From Limonium bicolor (taxonomy: Eukaryota > Streptophyta > Magnoliopsida > Caryophyllales > Plumbaginaceae): a stretch of DNA of 64,000 bases. Position numbers and translations under genes: made by a program. Shown here one piece after another: positions 26,156-38,031 of the stretch. Position 1 is the first letter of the stretch. The number at the start of each line of letters is the position of its first letter. Location of the stretch: assembly GCA_023374045.1 (NCBI GenBank), contig JAIOTZ010000245.1, positions 1 through 64,000 of the forward strand. Reading direction: 5' to 3'. The notes below the pieces were generated by a model that saw only the letters and a program-made list of their open reading frames with translations, was not told the origin of the DNA and made no database searches.

Positions 26156-27816
26156 TGTTGGGGTTTTAACCTAACGGAAAATGTTGCTGGGGGTTTAACC
26201 TAACGGCAAGTGTACCGGTCGATTATAGCAAGTTTAAATCTCGGAGTATTCCCTGAGTATCGAACTAAAGGAGGGATGTCTAGTTTAATTTCTACTTACA
26301 CATAAAACAAGAATAAAATAACAGGAAGTTGGGGGTTTTTGTATGTGATGGTGAATACTGTAAAAGAGTTCAATAAGTAATAAATAACAGGTAAATAATT
26401 GATTTGAATTTGTTTGATAAAGGAAATTCCGGTTTACTACTTCTCTCTAGATTTGCAATTTCTTTCCCTAAGTGATTTCTACAGTATTCTGAATAAAACC
26501 CTAGAATAAGGATAATTCGTATTCGGTATCCCGCTCAATGAATTCTAATTAGCAAAGACCGAATCCTACCTCTCTTTATGAATCCACTGTTTACTAATTG
26601 CTTTAAGCATAGTCTAGATTAATGGTCAGTTAGTGGTTTAGAGGAATTACCATCTCTATACTAACTGGTTCTTTCCCTGTAGTCAATTGATAGCCGCAGT
26701 TCTCACTTATAAGCTAACAATCTGATAAACTCAACAATTGATCAGATTAAAAAGTTTATGAATTCATAAGGGAAAAGAACTTCATTCTATTGTACTGCAG
26801 AAAATCACAAAGGTTCATAAATAATTAATCTAGAGATACATAGTAAACCAAAATTAAAAGTGACTACTCAGCCATAAACATAATAACAATGCTCAATTTA
26901 AACAGCATAAGGATAGAGGGATTTAACAGAAAAACTGATTTTAGAAGCCGTCACCGATTTGCAGTTTCCACTCTTGTCTGTGTCACGTCCGGCTATCTGG
27001 GGTCGGACGTCGATCCGGACCGTGGCTTAATGAAGCGCCGTGAACAGGTTTCTGTCTGTAACCGAGGGAGAATGAGTATTGAGAAAGATTGGTGAATGAG
27101 ATGAAGGATTGATCGTGGATGGGAGGTAATATGGAGGGAGAGGAGGAGGAGTGTAGTGTGTAGATGGGAGTGTTGCTTCGATTGAATTAGGAGCTGAATG
27201 AGAGTTTAAATAGGCTTTGAAAGTAAAAACATTGGTTAGTGGTGAGTTGGGTAAGACTGATTGAGCATGGCATCGGCTAAACAAATTGAGCATGGGCTAA
27301 ACTTCTGCTTTCGGCTGATAATTGCGCCGAAAGCCTAATTATCAGTGCGATGCATTTTTATTTTTCGTCTCTGTGTGACGTCCGGATCTGTGTCCGGATC
27401 CGGACGTGAGACAGAACTTTTGGGTCTGAATCTCGGGTCACGTCCGGTTTTGTGTCCGGATCCTGACGTGAGACAGAACTTTTGGATCTGAATCTCGGGT
27501 CACGTCCGGCTTTGCGTCCGGATCCGGACGTGTTCTTTAACGGCCGTCCGGATTTGCGTCCGTGGTAGTTTGGCCGGACGTGGCCAAGTCTTGCCTCTTT
27601 TTTCCTGATTTGTTCCCCGTTTGTTGCGTTAAAATCCTTATGACGTAAAATATTCATTTCCATGGGTTTTTCTTATATTTAACACATAAAATGCGTCAAT
27701 TCATATCAAAACATCAATCTTAGAAAAAACACATAATAAGTGGGAAACATTGCCTAAACTGTTATAGATTATAAGGTAATTAGACCCTAAAAAGCCTATA
27801 TGTTTCACACTTATCA
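26156..27816 (-). repeat. Athila-like 3' LTR of element A
   Basis: Starts tgttggggtttt and ends acacttatca, like the LTRs at 42285-43931 and 32843-34577. Total 1661 bp. The aagtgt...ggagt segment after the start corresponds to the gtgtcgtatccacag...ttgttc region of the other two. It contains CCGGAC-type arrays at 26986-27022 and 27378-27585. Confidence 0.8.
27378..27585 (-). repeat. 62-bp tandem repeats rich in CGTCCGG
   Basis: acgtccgg starts at 27378, 27440 and 27502, giving a 62-bp period. The units share gtgagacagaacttttgg(g/a)tctgaatctcgggt. The final part (27541-27585) has further tccgga and ggccggacgtggcc palindromes. Confidence 0.8.
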
Positions 27817-29446
27817 ACATCCTCACACTTAGGCTTTTGCTTGTCCTCAAGCAAATAATGAATAAGAATATCTCTAAAACCGTCAAATAATCTCAAGATC
27901 AAACAAGTGCAGAGGGAAGTCAAGCAAAGTGACAATAATCTTGCTCTTTAGAGGTAGGTTTTCACAAACAATGAAGGAAGAACAATTTTGTTAAAAGCAT
28001 AGAGAAACTAGATTGCAGAAAACAAGTTAGCTTAGCTTGGGACTTTCCACCAATTTTCATTCCTCTAACCTTTGGATGACAAGGGGTGTGAAGTAATGCC
28101 TTATTTCGCAATACCTTTAAACACCACGCACTTATGATCAAAAGCATAAATTTAACTGCAATTATCTCTTTTGTAAGCGAAAACATTCGTCTTCAAGAAT
28201 TATGTATAAAACAAACTAATATTTAAGATCTTGTAGAGTTATTCCGTAACCCAGACTTTCTCTCTATCCTTGAGATGGGTTAGGCCAACTATCCCAGATC
28301 CCGAGACCTTAGGTAGATAGGTGTTAAGGCACCCTTACGACTTAATAACGGATAGACGAGGCCTGCTATTGTTAGGAAAAAATTTATTTGATCAGCGGAG
28401 TACCTTGCCTTATCCTTTTCATTCCAAACATTCACTTCATTTCCAAAATCCCAAGCTAAAATAATCTAGTTTCCACAACTAGCTAATCTACCTGGTTTCA
28501 ATGAAAATAGAGTATTTTTAAATAAAACTAATTATCCAAACCTCATCAAGCAAAACGATTCTTACGGTTGTCACTTGGTTTAATTTCAAAAATTCTTGCA
28601 ATTATTTCGTCTTATCTATCGGTGTGCACATACATTAGAGCAACAAAGCAAGTGTGGCATTAAAGAACAATTAGCATGTTTTCAAGGAAAGGTCTTTCCT
28701 TCTCACACTTAAGAGGAGCAATGTCCTCATTGGTCATAAAAGAAATGCAAGTAAAAGATCTTTCAAAACATGCTATACTCATAATAGATGCATGTGCAAT
28801 AATTAAACGCAACACAAGAAAGGCAGAACATCAATATGTGAAATTAGGAACTGAGACTCCCCTGGTATCATAGATTGAGGAAGATGTCCTTCCTCACACT
28901 TGAAGCTTTGCAGGGGTCGAGATATTCCTCACGTAGTCACAGACAAATTCTTATTGTACAGAGTAAAAGTTGCTAGTTTTCCACTGGCATACACGACCAT
29001 AGAATAAAGTGCATTAACTCGAAGGATAGGGAATATTTAAATTGTATGATCAATGTTAGAGAAAGAATACTCCCCAGTGTTCTAGTTTAGCAGACATACG
29101 AGAGTAATGTGGTTCCAATTCCTGTACATATAGCCGTTCGTTTCGCAGTAGAGGGGACATGTAAATAAATCATTTAAGAACGCTGCACTGCTCAGAAAAC
29201 AAGAAATTTAGCATTTCAGAATTAAAATACTGTGAAAATAAACATTACCACTTCACTTGTCAGTTTCGTGTTTAGCGTTAGTTTCAACAAACAAAAGTAA
29301 AGCAATTCAAAAAGAAAAATACGGAAAAACAAATAAAAAAGAAAGCAGTAAAGAAGAGATGGATGTCACTGAGGCGGCTGTGGTGGCGGAGCTCCCGCGC
29401 CCATCCTGGCAAGGAGCATCTACAGGAGCTAGCTAGTCTAGGCCTG
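27817..29446 (-). other. Non-coding 3' region of element A
   Basis: No coding motif. Sense-strand PPT-like tracts AAGTGTGAGG occur just inside the LTR (27820-27832) and near 28697 and 28889. These match positions in element C where the tract reads AAGTGTGGGGG. Confidence 0.6.
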
Positions 29447-30741
29447 CTATGAAGATGAGTCGGCCATGAACTGAGCTGCCTCTCTCTGCCGAGCAGGTGC
29501 CTCTGCCATGAACTGACCGGTCTCTCTCTGAAAGGCATCACTACGCTCCAAGCGCTGGGTGATCAGAGCCTGGGTATCTCGGAGAGTAGTCTGCTCTGTC
29601 TGGAGGTGCTGCTGAGTCTGGCGGATGTCATCGATGTGTCCCTCCATGCGCACCTGGCGCTGCTGTACATCCCCGACCTGCTGCTGCACATCCCCATACC
29701 GATGCTCCATTCTCTGCTGCTGCTGGAGAATGGAGTCCATCATAGCCTGCATCTCCAGCGGGATGCTCATCACTGGAGGAATAGGAGGCGCCATGTTAGC
29801 AGTAGGTGCCGAAGTAGAGCTAAAGCTCGGAGATGTGCCAGTGGACCCTAGACCAGAGCTGCCCTTACCAAGCTGCCGTCATCAAGACATAAGAATCCCC
29901 ATCTCCTGAAGGTCTGTACGGTGATGGGTGTCTCTCCCTCCCTCATCTCGAGACCGGTAAAATGTCATCGGGAGTGTGGTGGTCAGAAGATGCGTGAGGA
30001 AGATGGGGAAGATGGGGGTGATCTTCTTCTTCTTCGTTTAGGTACGTCACCACCTTGTGCAGCTGCCTAAACATCACGAAGGGGAGCGAGACCTGCTGAG
30101 ATGGTGGAGGTGGTGCAGCCAGGAGATAGTCGAGAAGAACACAATCCTCATCAGAAGCATCATTTCCGGCATGAGGCCAATCTGATGACTGAGGATCTCT
30201 GCGATGGTCCTCTGTGGAAGGGAGGGGAGGGTAGCATAGGGGAGTACGGTCTTGTTTTCTTCGCCCTGTCGGCGAGTAGTACTCCCGACCGCTTGTAACC
30301 ATCTAGACTTACTCTGCCTAAGCTCATCCTCCGTAAAATCTAAATGTGCCTCTTATCAGGGAGGTGTACAATAATACTGAAGGTCCGGGGTTACCTCGAC
30401 AGGGAACTAGCGCACATAAGAGGTGATGATGTTCGTCGTGTCGCTCGCCTCAGCATTGGTGTAGAATTCCCGTACTAGAGACGGGCAGAAGAGGCCCTCG
30501 CCCATGCGCAAGATGCTCTTGATGCCGAAGCCAGCAAAAATATCTCCTAGCCCAGTAGCATCTGACGCCTCTGAGGTGATGCGTCGCTCGATAACGAATG
30601 CCCTGCCCTGCTCGAACCAGGCACATGCGCCAGCAGATATGAAACCATCAGGGCGAAGTGGGGTAGAGGCTGGCTCTAACTGATCGTTTGGGCGTGGGTT
30701 TCTCGAAGAAGATCCGTGCATCCACCTCTAGTTCTAGCCAT
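29447..30741 (-). pseudogene. Broken ORF between integrase and 3' LTR (Athila 'env-position' protein)
   Basis: The probable start is the ATG at 30741 (MARTRGG), followed by a frameshift into SSRNPRPNDQLEP (30721-30407). Further pieces lie at 30302-29943 and 29794-29447 in other frames. The first piece contains FISAGACAWFEQGR and SLVREFYTNAEASD, reminiscent of the plant 'putative transposon protein' family. The last piece is a Gln/Glu/Arg-rich heptad stretch (QQQQRMEHRYGDVQQQV) likely to form a coiled coil. It occupies the place where Athila/Calypso elements carry their env-like frame, but I see no signal peptide or membrane segment. The block is GC-richer than its surroundings. Element C has no such block. 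Dead in this copy. Confidence 0.5.
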
Positions 30742-31979
30742 CTATACGATAAAAAAATGCTTTAAGAAGCCAAAACACGAAGCAGTAAAGTAGAAGCAAA
30801 AGGCACACAAATACCCAAAAACGATCGAGCAGCAAGTCTTATTTAAACAAATTCTTACACATAGACAATCTACGAGAACCAAACATTAAACCAGCTAAAC
30901 ATAGCGAACAATAACATCAAACAGTATAACATAAACCTAGAAAGCAATTTCAGAAAAAAATTGGAAAATTTGTACATGTCCGGATCCACGTCCGGGTGTC
31001 CTATGGGTCGGACACAGATCCGGACGCACTCAGAACCCTAAAAAAGAATTTTGTCGTGAATAGAGCTGCGTTGACACAATAAAATCCAACCAGAAACTCC
31101 CAAATTTCACACAAGCCTCACGTTTTTGCACCTAATCCACAAAATTAACATCATAAACCACAAACAGCTACCTAATCTACCATAATTTGACAGAAAATTG
31201 AAATTGAAATCCAAAAATTAAAAACCTGTTTCGATTAGGGTTGCATTTCGAATTTAGGGAAACGCGGGCTATGGCGACGGCGTCCGCGTCGGGTGGTCTC
31301 CTGGTGTCGCCGACGTCGGTTGTTGCTGGGGTTGGTGGTGGGTTGTGGTGGTGGCGAAAATGGAGGAGAATAGGGTTTGGGGTTTTTTTTTGTTTTTTTC
31401 TGGTTTGAGTTCATCGGGAAGAAAAAAATAAAAAAGAAAGAAGAAAAGAAAGAAAGTGCGGCGCGCGATTGAGTCACGTCCGGTTTTTCGTCCGGATCCG
31501 GACGTGGCTAGGTATTTGCGACCGGATTTGCGTCCGGCTAAGTTTAGCCGGTCACGTTGAAACATCCTTTTTTTTATATTAATATTATTAAATTAAAAAA
31601 ACTACTACTCTAAGACACCTCATTGGATTTTAAAAATAAAAGGAAATATTACCAAAAACAATCAAGCAAAAATAAACAACACAAGAAATGTAGAAATAAA
31701 ATAGTAAGAGTGTTAAAGGACTCCTTGATTCGTGATGAACAATGCCGTGATATTCCCCCACACTTGAGTTCAGTTTAGCATCAAAGTGGAGTAACTGAAA
31801 GATCAAACTTGCAAACCAGGAGAACTCAAGTGGAACCAGGCAGAGTTATTCAAAGAGGGGCGTCGGGGCTCTTGCAGTAAAATAGTAAATGTAAAAATTC
31901 ATAAGAGATTAAAAGAAAATTATATCAAGCAAAGGAAAGTGTAGAAGAGATTTATACTGGTGGGTTGCCTCCCACCAAG
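30742..31979 (-). other. Non-coding spacer of element A with LTR-like CCGGAC motifs
   Basis: CCGGAC-type palindromes recur at 30977-31025 and 31476-31555. The second resembles the end of the LTR array at 27515-27590. A PPT-like tract (plus strand cccccacacttgagttcag) is near 31756. No gene is visible. Confidence 0.55.
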
Positions 31980-32109
31980 CCGCCCATCTTTTCGGTCTTT
32001 GGCTAGACCTTGGTGCCTCAGTTTGAAGAATCGGGATCCCGGAGCCAAAGTGTTGAATGAACCATATCAACATCGCTCCCTTGGTACAACTTCAGCTGTG
32101 ATCCATTAA
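31980..32109 (-). pseudogene. Integrase C-terminal tail of element A
   Basis: The minus strand ending at 32109 reads NGSQLKLYQGS, matching the VNGSRLKHYQGG tail of the integrase of element C (about 45240-45190). The downstream gttgcctcccaccaagc block is also shared. Everything upstream in the integrase is displaced by element B at 32110. Confidence 0.65.
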
Positions 32110-32842
32110 TGAAATACCCCGGACTTAATTAGGGTGATTAAATTACTCTATATGATATTGAGGGCCTATTAGTGCCTAATGAATTTTGGTAAAAGAATAA
32201 TCCAAAAGAAATAATAAAAACGCTTAAAAGAGAAAAACGCTAACACGAGCGTTAAGTGACCCTAGAGAAATACAACCTTAAATAGGTACTAAATGAATTT
32301 AAAAGGCTTAATAAGTCCTAAATATATATGGGAACAATTCCTGAAGAAAACGGATCCATAAAACGAATTAAAAACGCTAATAAAGCTTTAACGCACGTTT
32401 TTCGAAAAACCTGAAAACGTGACTTTGAGTGGTCAAACGAACCCGTAAAAATTATAGTTCATTAAATAACTATAAATAAACATTAATGGGAGTATAAGAG
32501 CCATTAAAATTAAAGAAACGAGAAAATTCCGGAAAACGGGCCCGGTTAGTGAATAGTGCTAAACCGGGTAAAATAGCGAGCGTTTTCTCTGTAAAAGACG
32601 AAAAACGCTCCAGCTTGTAACATTTAAGTGGGGCCGGTTTTAAAAGGAGAGCAGCCCTCTCTATTTCTAGCTAGCTAGTTAAATAAAAGAAGAAGAAAAG
32701 CAAAAAGGGAAAAAGTTACATAAGTAACTTCCCTCTCTCTCCTCCCTCATTTCTTCCTTCCTCTTCTATTTCCTCTCTTTCTTTCTTCCTCACCGATTTT
32801 CCTCTCTCTCCTCTGATTGTTGTCGTTCTTGAACTCACCACC

Positions 32843-34577
32843 TGCAGACTGTTATTTCTGAGTGGTTAAATTGGTGTAAAGAAAAAAAGAAATTAAAACT
32901 CAAATTAAACGTCGGGCTGCAAACAAATCCCGGTCGTAGTTAGTAAAACAAGTGTCGTATCCACAGGGAGATTGTTCAATTTATCCTAGTCTTGGTAGTT
33001 ACTTAAAAACTGTAAAAAGGGGTTTAGCCGGAGGCAAGCTTGATTTGTTGTTTAATCAGTGCAAATATAATAAAACAGTAAAAAGGTGAATTAAGTGATG
33101 TGAATGGAAAAATGTATCCTAGGATAGCGGGGGAATTTCCTAAATTACTTAAACAGATTTAAAACCCTGTCTCAATTATTTATTGCCTATTAGAGTTAAT
33201 AATTGTCAGTTACGAACTCTTAATAAAGCCTTAGTATTTTCCTGCTCAGTCCGAGTGTAAATACTAAGATTAATTCCTTTGTGGTACCTAGACTATCTCA
33301 AAATCATGTGTTGATAGTTACCAAATAAATGCAGTCGTTTGTCGCGCAAAGCATTTAGCAATATTAGTTGAAAGGAATTAAAACAAGTTAACAATGAGAC
33401 AGTGATAAATATTGTTTACGTAATATTAGAAATAAACTCCATCCTAGGATACTAAAGAAAATTACTCAGACATTAACGGAGATAAGAAGATAGCACAGAC
33501 AGATTTTGACATTATTTCAGAGGAAGAACTGGTCTGCTCTCGCTCTCACTGCTGCTCTTCTATTTCTTTTGTTACTGCGTGAGTGTGGAATGTTGTGGTG
33601 TTACGGGAGGAAATTAAATGGAAGGGAATGGATGAGTGTGGTGAGCGAATTCTTCAGACTCCCGTCGTGCGTGTTATATTTTTGGTGCTGTAGGGGTGAG
33701 TTTTTATATAGAGGCAGAGGAGAAGAAGATCCGTACGAATTTGATTGCCGATGAAGAAGAGCATTGATTGAGCACTGATTGCAGACTGATTGCTTCATTT
33801 AATGCAGGGGACAGAGCCGACGCGTGAGCGATTTAAGGTAGGCGGAGCAGATATTGCGAGTTGCAGATGAGAGTTGCAGAGTCGGCGCGAAGAAGAAACT
33901 GTGTGCGCGACTGAGTTTTAGTCACGACCGCCTTGATGTCCGCCTAAGGACAGGCGGTTTCTTTGCTGATGTCCGCCTCCTGTACCGCCTGATATTGGGC
34001 GGTTGTATGTGTTTGTCCGCCTCCTTGACCGCCCCAAAATAGGCGGTTGTCCCTACACAAACCCCTCTCTTGCCCGCCTATTAAGAGGCGGTAGCCTCTA
34101 TGCCTTGGCCGCCCAAAATGAGCGGTTGCCTCTGTTTATCGTCAATGTTTTGGTCCGGGTCCTTGCACATGAGTCAAGTCCCGGACCCTTTCTTACAGAA
34201 TCCCTCGGCCATTTTTCAAGGGGTGGTCCGGGTCCTTGTATGGGACCTAAGTCCCGGACCACCCACGGCTATCTATTCTCGGCCTGTTTTAATATGCTGG
34301 TCCGGGACTTAGTTCTGGATTTAAGTCCCGGACCCTTCAACCGGCTCCAGATTCTTCGTTATAAGTCCGTTTTACTCGCCGTCTGCGCCGATGCGTTTGT
34401 CTCTTCGTGTACTTTGCTCATAGCTTAGTTTTTCCTCATGTTTAAACCAATAAATTTGTAAGTTAATCAATAAAACATAACTAGAGGAAAAACATACGAT
34501 AAGTGAGAAATGAGCAGAAAAGTGCTGATATATATATGAAATACACCCATAAAACATGCTCATTTAGACACTTATCA
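32843..34577 (-). mobile_element. Solo Athila-like LTR with 5-bp target duplication
   Basis: It begins tgcagactg and ends gacacttatca. The inner segment acaagtgtcgtatccacag...gccggaggcaagcttgatttgttg (32945-33050) matches the LTR of element C (42360-42470). The target duplication ccacc is at 32838-32842 and 34578-34582. No PBS, PPT or internal region is present, so it arose by LTR-LTR recombination. It lies inside the LTR of element B. Confidence 0.85.
33925..34345 (-). repeat. GGCGG and GGTCCGGGAC arrays in the solo LTR
   Basis: First block (33925-34125): tccgcct/aggcggt palindromes such as accgcctgatattgggcggt. Second block (34153-34343): three ~75-bp units with ggtccggg... and ...agtcccggacc arms and a ctcggcc linker. 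The second type is the same unit found in the unrelated LTR of element B at 36029-36210. Confidence 0.75.
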
Positions 34578-36028
34578 CCACCCACATCCATGGCTTCTCC
34601 ACCTTCTCTCCCATGCTCAAGCCACATAAATGCTCCAAATCAAAAACAAAACACATATTTGTGTTCCCCTCATCAAGCTCCACACTTCTCTCTTTCAAAA
34701 TTCGAAAAGGATGAGTTTCATTTTTATGGGTTTTCCCCATTTGAAGAGAAAAGCACATCATCTTGTAGCTTGGAGTCTCCTCTTTCTTCTAAGGTAAAAA
34801 TTTCATCGAAAAACGCATGTTTGCTCTTCCTCCCTTGGTAGCCGATTTTGGCTCTCTCTCACACCTTGTTTTTCTTCTTGATTTTGAGCTTCATTTCAAC
34901 CCTCTAATGGTGGAGTAATTCCCTTATTGATTCAAGGGTGAGAACCCCTCTTAAAAGGCCCCAAAAGGTAAACCCTAACCTTGTGTTTAAGCCTTAAATT
35001 GATTTAGAGTTTCCCAAGGGTTTAGAGAATTAATTCAAATGCATTTTTGTGTTTCTTGAGTGTTGGGATGGAGTTTGGCAAATCCATTCCCTTTTGATCA
35101 ATTTTGAGAAGATGAGGAACAATAGGAGAATCAAAGAGGAAGTTGTGAATTAAGGTAAGAAATCCTCCTTAAAGCTTGTTTTAAATTGCTTTAGGTTTTG
35201 GGATGGGTAATTTAATTAATGAACCCAAACTATGAATTTAAATCTATGTGGGAGAATGTGTTTAGTTGATTTGAGAGGATTGGTGAATTTAATGTGAATT
35301 AAGGGCTCATAAGCCAAGTGAGTGAAATTGTGTTTATATTGTGGCATTATTTGAGATTGCGGAGTTATATTGTTGTTTGGATAATTTTGAGGATATATTA
35401 GTGCTGGTAGGACCCTTGTAAGGGTGTGGCTAGATTAGGAATGCAAATGGTGTGAATTGATGGATTGAGATGTGGTAAGTTTTGGGGAGGTTATGGCGAA
35501 ATTTTGGTAGAAATTGAGTGCTTTAGGTGACTTTGGCAATGGGAGAAACTTTGGTGTTCAATTGAGTTGTTAAGAGTGGAGTAATAACCTTGGAATTATG
35601 TTGGGGAGCTATAAAGAGGGAGGTATAAAATCTGTAGCAAACTAGTGAATTAGTACCATGGAGTTTGGAGAAAAACTAGGTTGTAAGGGTTTCAAAGGAA
35701 TGGATGAACTTGTGTTTTTAGGAGTGCATTTGTCTAGGAATGATTGGGATGGTCATTAAGTGGTTTGGTGAGATTGGTGGGAGGTAGACAATATCAAGAA
35801 GAGGTAGAAAATGCACAAGTGTGCAAAAGGCAAGAATGTGAGAATGAAATTTTGTAGAAAGTGAACAAGAATTGGATAAGGGATTTAACCAAGGATTTGA
35901 GGTGGTTTAAGGAGTGTTTTGAGGTGTTTAATTATGTATAAAACTTGTGGAAAGATTAAGGAAAGTTTGAGGGTGATTTAAGGGTTGATTAGGGGGTGAA
36001 AAATCACCCTTGTAGCAGTTTTTAGCAG

Positions 36029-36210
36029 GGTCCGGGACCTAGGATTTGCACCAAGTCCCGGACCACCCCTTAAAACATGCCGAGAGTAATTGTAGGAATT
36101 GGTCCGAGACTTAACTCCAGGACAAAGTCCCGGACCAGGGTGTAAATGTAGCCGAGAGTTTGTTAGTGTATTGGTCCGGGACCTAGGGTCCGGACCAGCT
36201 CCCGGACCAC
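36029..36210 (+). repeat. GGTCCGGGAC/GTCCCGGACC array in LTR of element B
   Basis: Units of the form ggtccgggacctaggatt...agtcccggacca, separated by taaaacatgccgagagtaa-like linkers, repeat about 2.5 times. In sense orientation they match the array of the solo Athila LTR, linker included. Confidence 0.75.
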
Positions 36211-36410
36211 CCCCAGAATTCAACAGGAAGTGTTTTTAAGGCTTTAAAACATGGGGGAATGAATGGTATTGGTTTTAGATGATGTTTAGGAGTTGTTTGG
36301 TGACATTAAAGGTGCTAAGAAGTATAAACAAAGGTTGGAAGTGATTGAGAAGGTTGTGAGTTTAAGTACATTAAGTTAAACCCGAATAACGGGATAACGG
36401 GGTAAGTACG

Positions 36411-38031
36411 CACTAGTACAAAAAGGGTCTATTTTGGCGGTTGTAAAAGGTCTATTTCGGCGGTTCTAGAACCGCCGAAATGGAGACCGCCAAAATAGGG
36501 ATGAGACCCTATCTCGGTGGTTGTACAACCGCCGAGATAGAACACCTATGGTGGCAGTTCCTAGCTACAACCGCCATAGGTGGTTGTTTTTTTTGAAAAA
36601 AACACACCTATGGCGGCGGTTGTTAGCTAGGAACCGCCGCCATAGTGGTTTTCAAAAAAAATCCTATGGCGGCGGTTCCTAGCTAACAACCACTGCCATA
36701 GGTATTTTTTAAAAAAATAAAAAAATTTAGCTGCATCGTCTTCTTTCTCGGGAGCGAGATGCAACAGTTTTGCATCTTTGTAGAGGCGCAAACGCAAGAG
36801 AATGAACAGTGGCACTGAGCATGTAAGCTTCTTGTTCGCCTTGCAAAATCACTATGAGTGTGAAGAGATTGTAGTGGCGCAGACACTAGAAGAGAATAAG
36901 AGACACAAACACAAAGAAGAGAATAAATAGGCGCAAAGCATGTATGTTTCTTGTTCTCCAAAAAGAAAAATATAAGTTTGAGTATATTACCGGATCCAGA
37001 ATGAACTACTTCAGCCCCGTCTTCAATCTAGTGAGTGAGATGCAGCGGTTTCAGTGATTTGTCACTACATAGGCGCAGACACAAGAAGAGAATGAAGAGA
37101 TGCGTAGACAAAACAAAGAGAATGAAAGGCGCAGAGCATGTATGTAGCTTGTTCTTCAATGAGAAAAAGATAAGTTCGAGTATATTACCGGTTCTAGAAT
37201 GAACTACTTCAACCCCGTTTTCAATCTGGTGAGCGAGATGCAGAGAGGAGCGTTTAGCAAGTACATTCGCCAGTTAGAGTTGCAAAATTACCGTGAGAGG
37301 AGAGAGATGAAGAGCAGTTGCGATATATATAATGAAATAAAGTCTATTTCGGCGGTTGTTAGCTAGGAACCGCCGAAATAGACTAAAATTTTCGGTCCGA
37401 ATTTTGAAAAAAAAACCGGGAAACAGGCTTCCGAAATTTTATTCTAATAAAAGGCACCTATTTCGGCGGTTCCTAGCTAGGAACCGCCGAAATAGGCTGA
37501 AATTTTCCCGCGGTCCGAATTTTTTGAAAAAAAAACTGGGAAAACAGGCTTCCGAAAATTTTATGTCTAATAAAAGGCACCTATTTCGGCGGTTCCTAGC
37601 TAGGAACCGCCGAAATAGGCTGAAATTTTCCCGCGGTCCGAATTTTTTGAAAAAAAAACCCGGGAAAATAGGCTTCCAAAAATTTTAGTTTAAAAAAAGG
37701 CACCTATTTCGGCGGTTTCTGGCTAGGAACCGCCGAAATAGGCTGAAATTTCCGCCGACCGAATTTTTTGAAAAAAAAACGGGAAAATAGGCTTCCAAAA
37801 ATTTTATTCTAAAAAAGGCACATATTTCGGCGGTTCCTAGCTAGGAACCGCCGAAATAGGTGCCCCGAAAATTCTATTTCAAAAAAAGGCACCTATTTCG
37901 GCGGTTCCTAGCTAGGAACCGCCGAAATAGGTGCCTTTTTTTAGACATAGAATTTTCGAGGCACCTATTTCAACGGTTGTGTTACAACCGCTGAAATAGG
38001 GGCACCAAAATAGGCGTTTTTTGTACTAGTG
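36411..38031. mobile_element. Non-autonomous CACTA (En/Spm-type) DNA transposon
   Basis: The termini are cactagtacaaaaa (36411) and ttttttgtactagtg (38031), inverted copies. They are flanked by the 3-bp duplication acg (36408-36410 and 38032-38034), as expected for CACTA elements. No transposase is readable, so it is non-autonomous. Both subterminal regions consist of repeated palindromes built on tatttcggcggttccta (see separate entry). The centre (36720-37320) contains a ~190-bp tandem duplication (36938 and 37131 onward, sharing gagtatattaccgg and agaatgaactacttca). Confidence 0.85.
36454..37942. repeat. Subterminal perfect palindromes of the CACTA element
   Basis: Perfect palindromes: 36454-36481 (28 bp), 37457-37496 (40 bp), 37580-37619 (40 bp) and 37881-37942 (62 bp). 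Near-perfect ones lie at 37344-37381, 37703-37742 and 37823-37860, and left-side variants at 36508-36541 and 36602-36704. Most share cggcggttcctagctaggaaccgccg. Such subterminal repeats are the usual binding area for CACTA accessory transposase; a fold-back RNA is equally possible. Confidence 0.8.

Larger units (their letters stand above)
26156..32109 (-). mobile_element. A: Athila-like Ty3 element, 3' part
   Basis: On the minus strand the order is integrase tail (to 32109, interrupted there by element B), non-coding spacer with a broken open frame, PPT-like tract, 3' LTR. Its 3' region shares motifs with element C: tgcttgtcctca, caatgtcctcattg, cccccacacttgag, and gttgcctccca near the integrase end. 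It inserted into the LINE at 26156. The 5' half, including gag and RT, lies beyond element B and outside the window. Confidence 0.75.

Noticed and set aside
36411..38031. microRNA gene cluster
   Set aside because: The hairpins are tandem palindromes inside a DNA transposon with clear termini and target duplication. Small RNAs may arise, but no miRNA-type foldback can be singled out.
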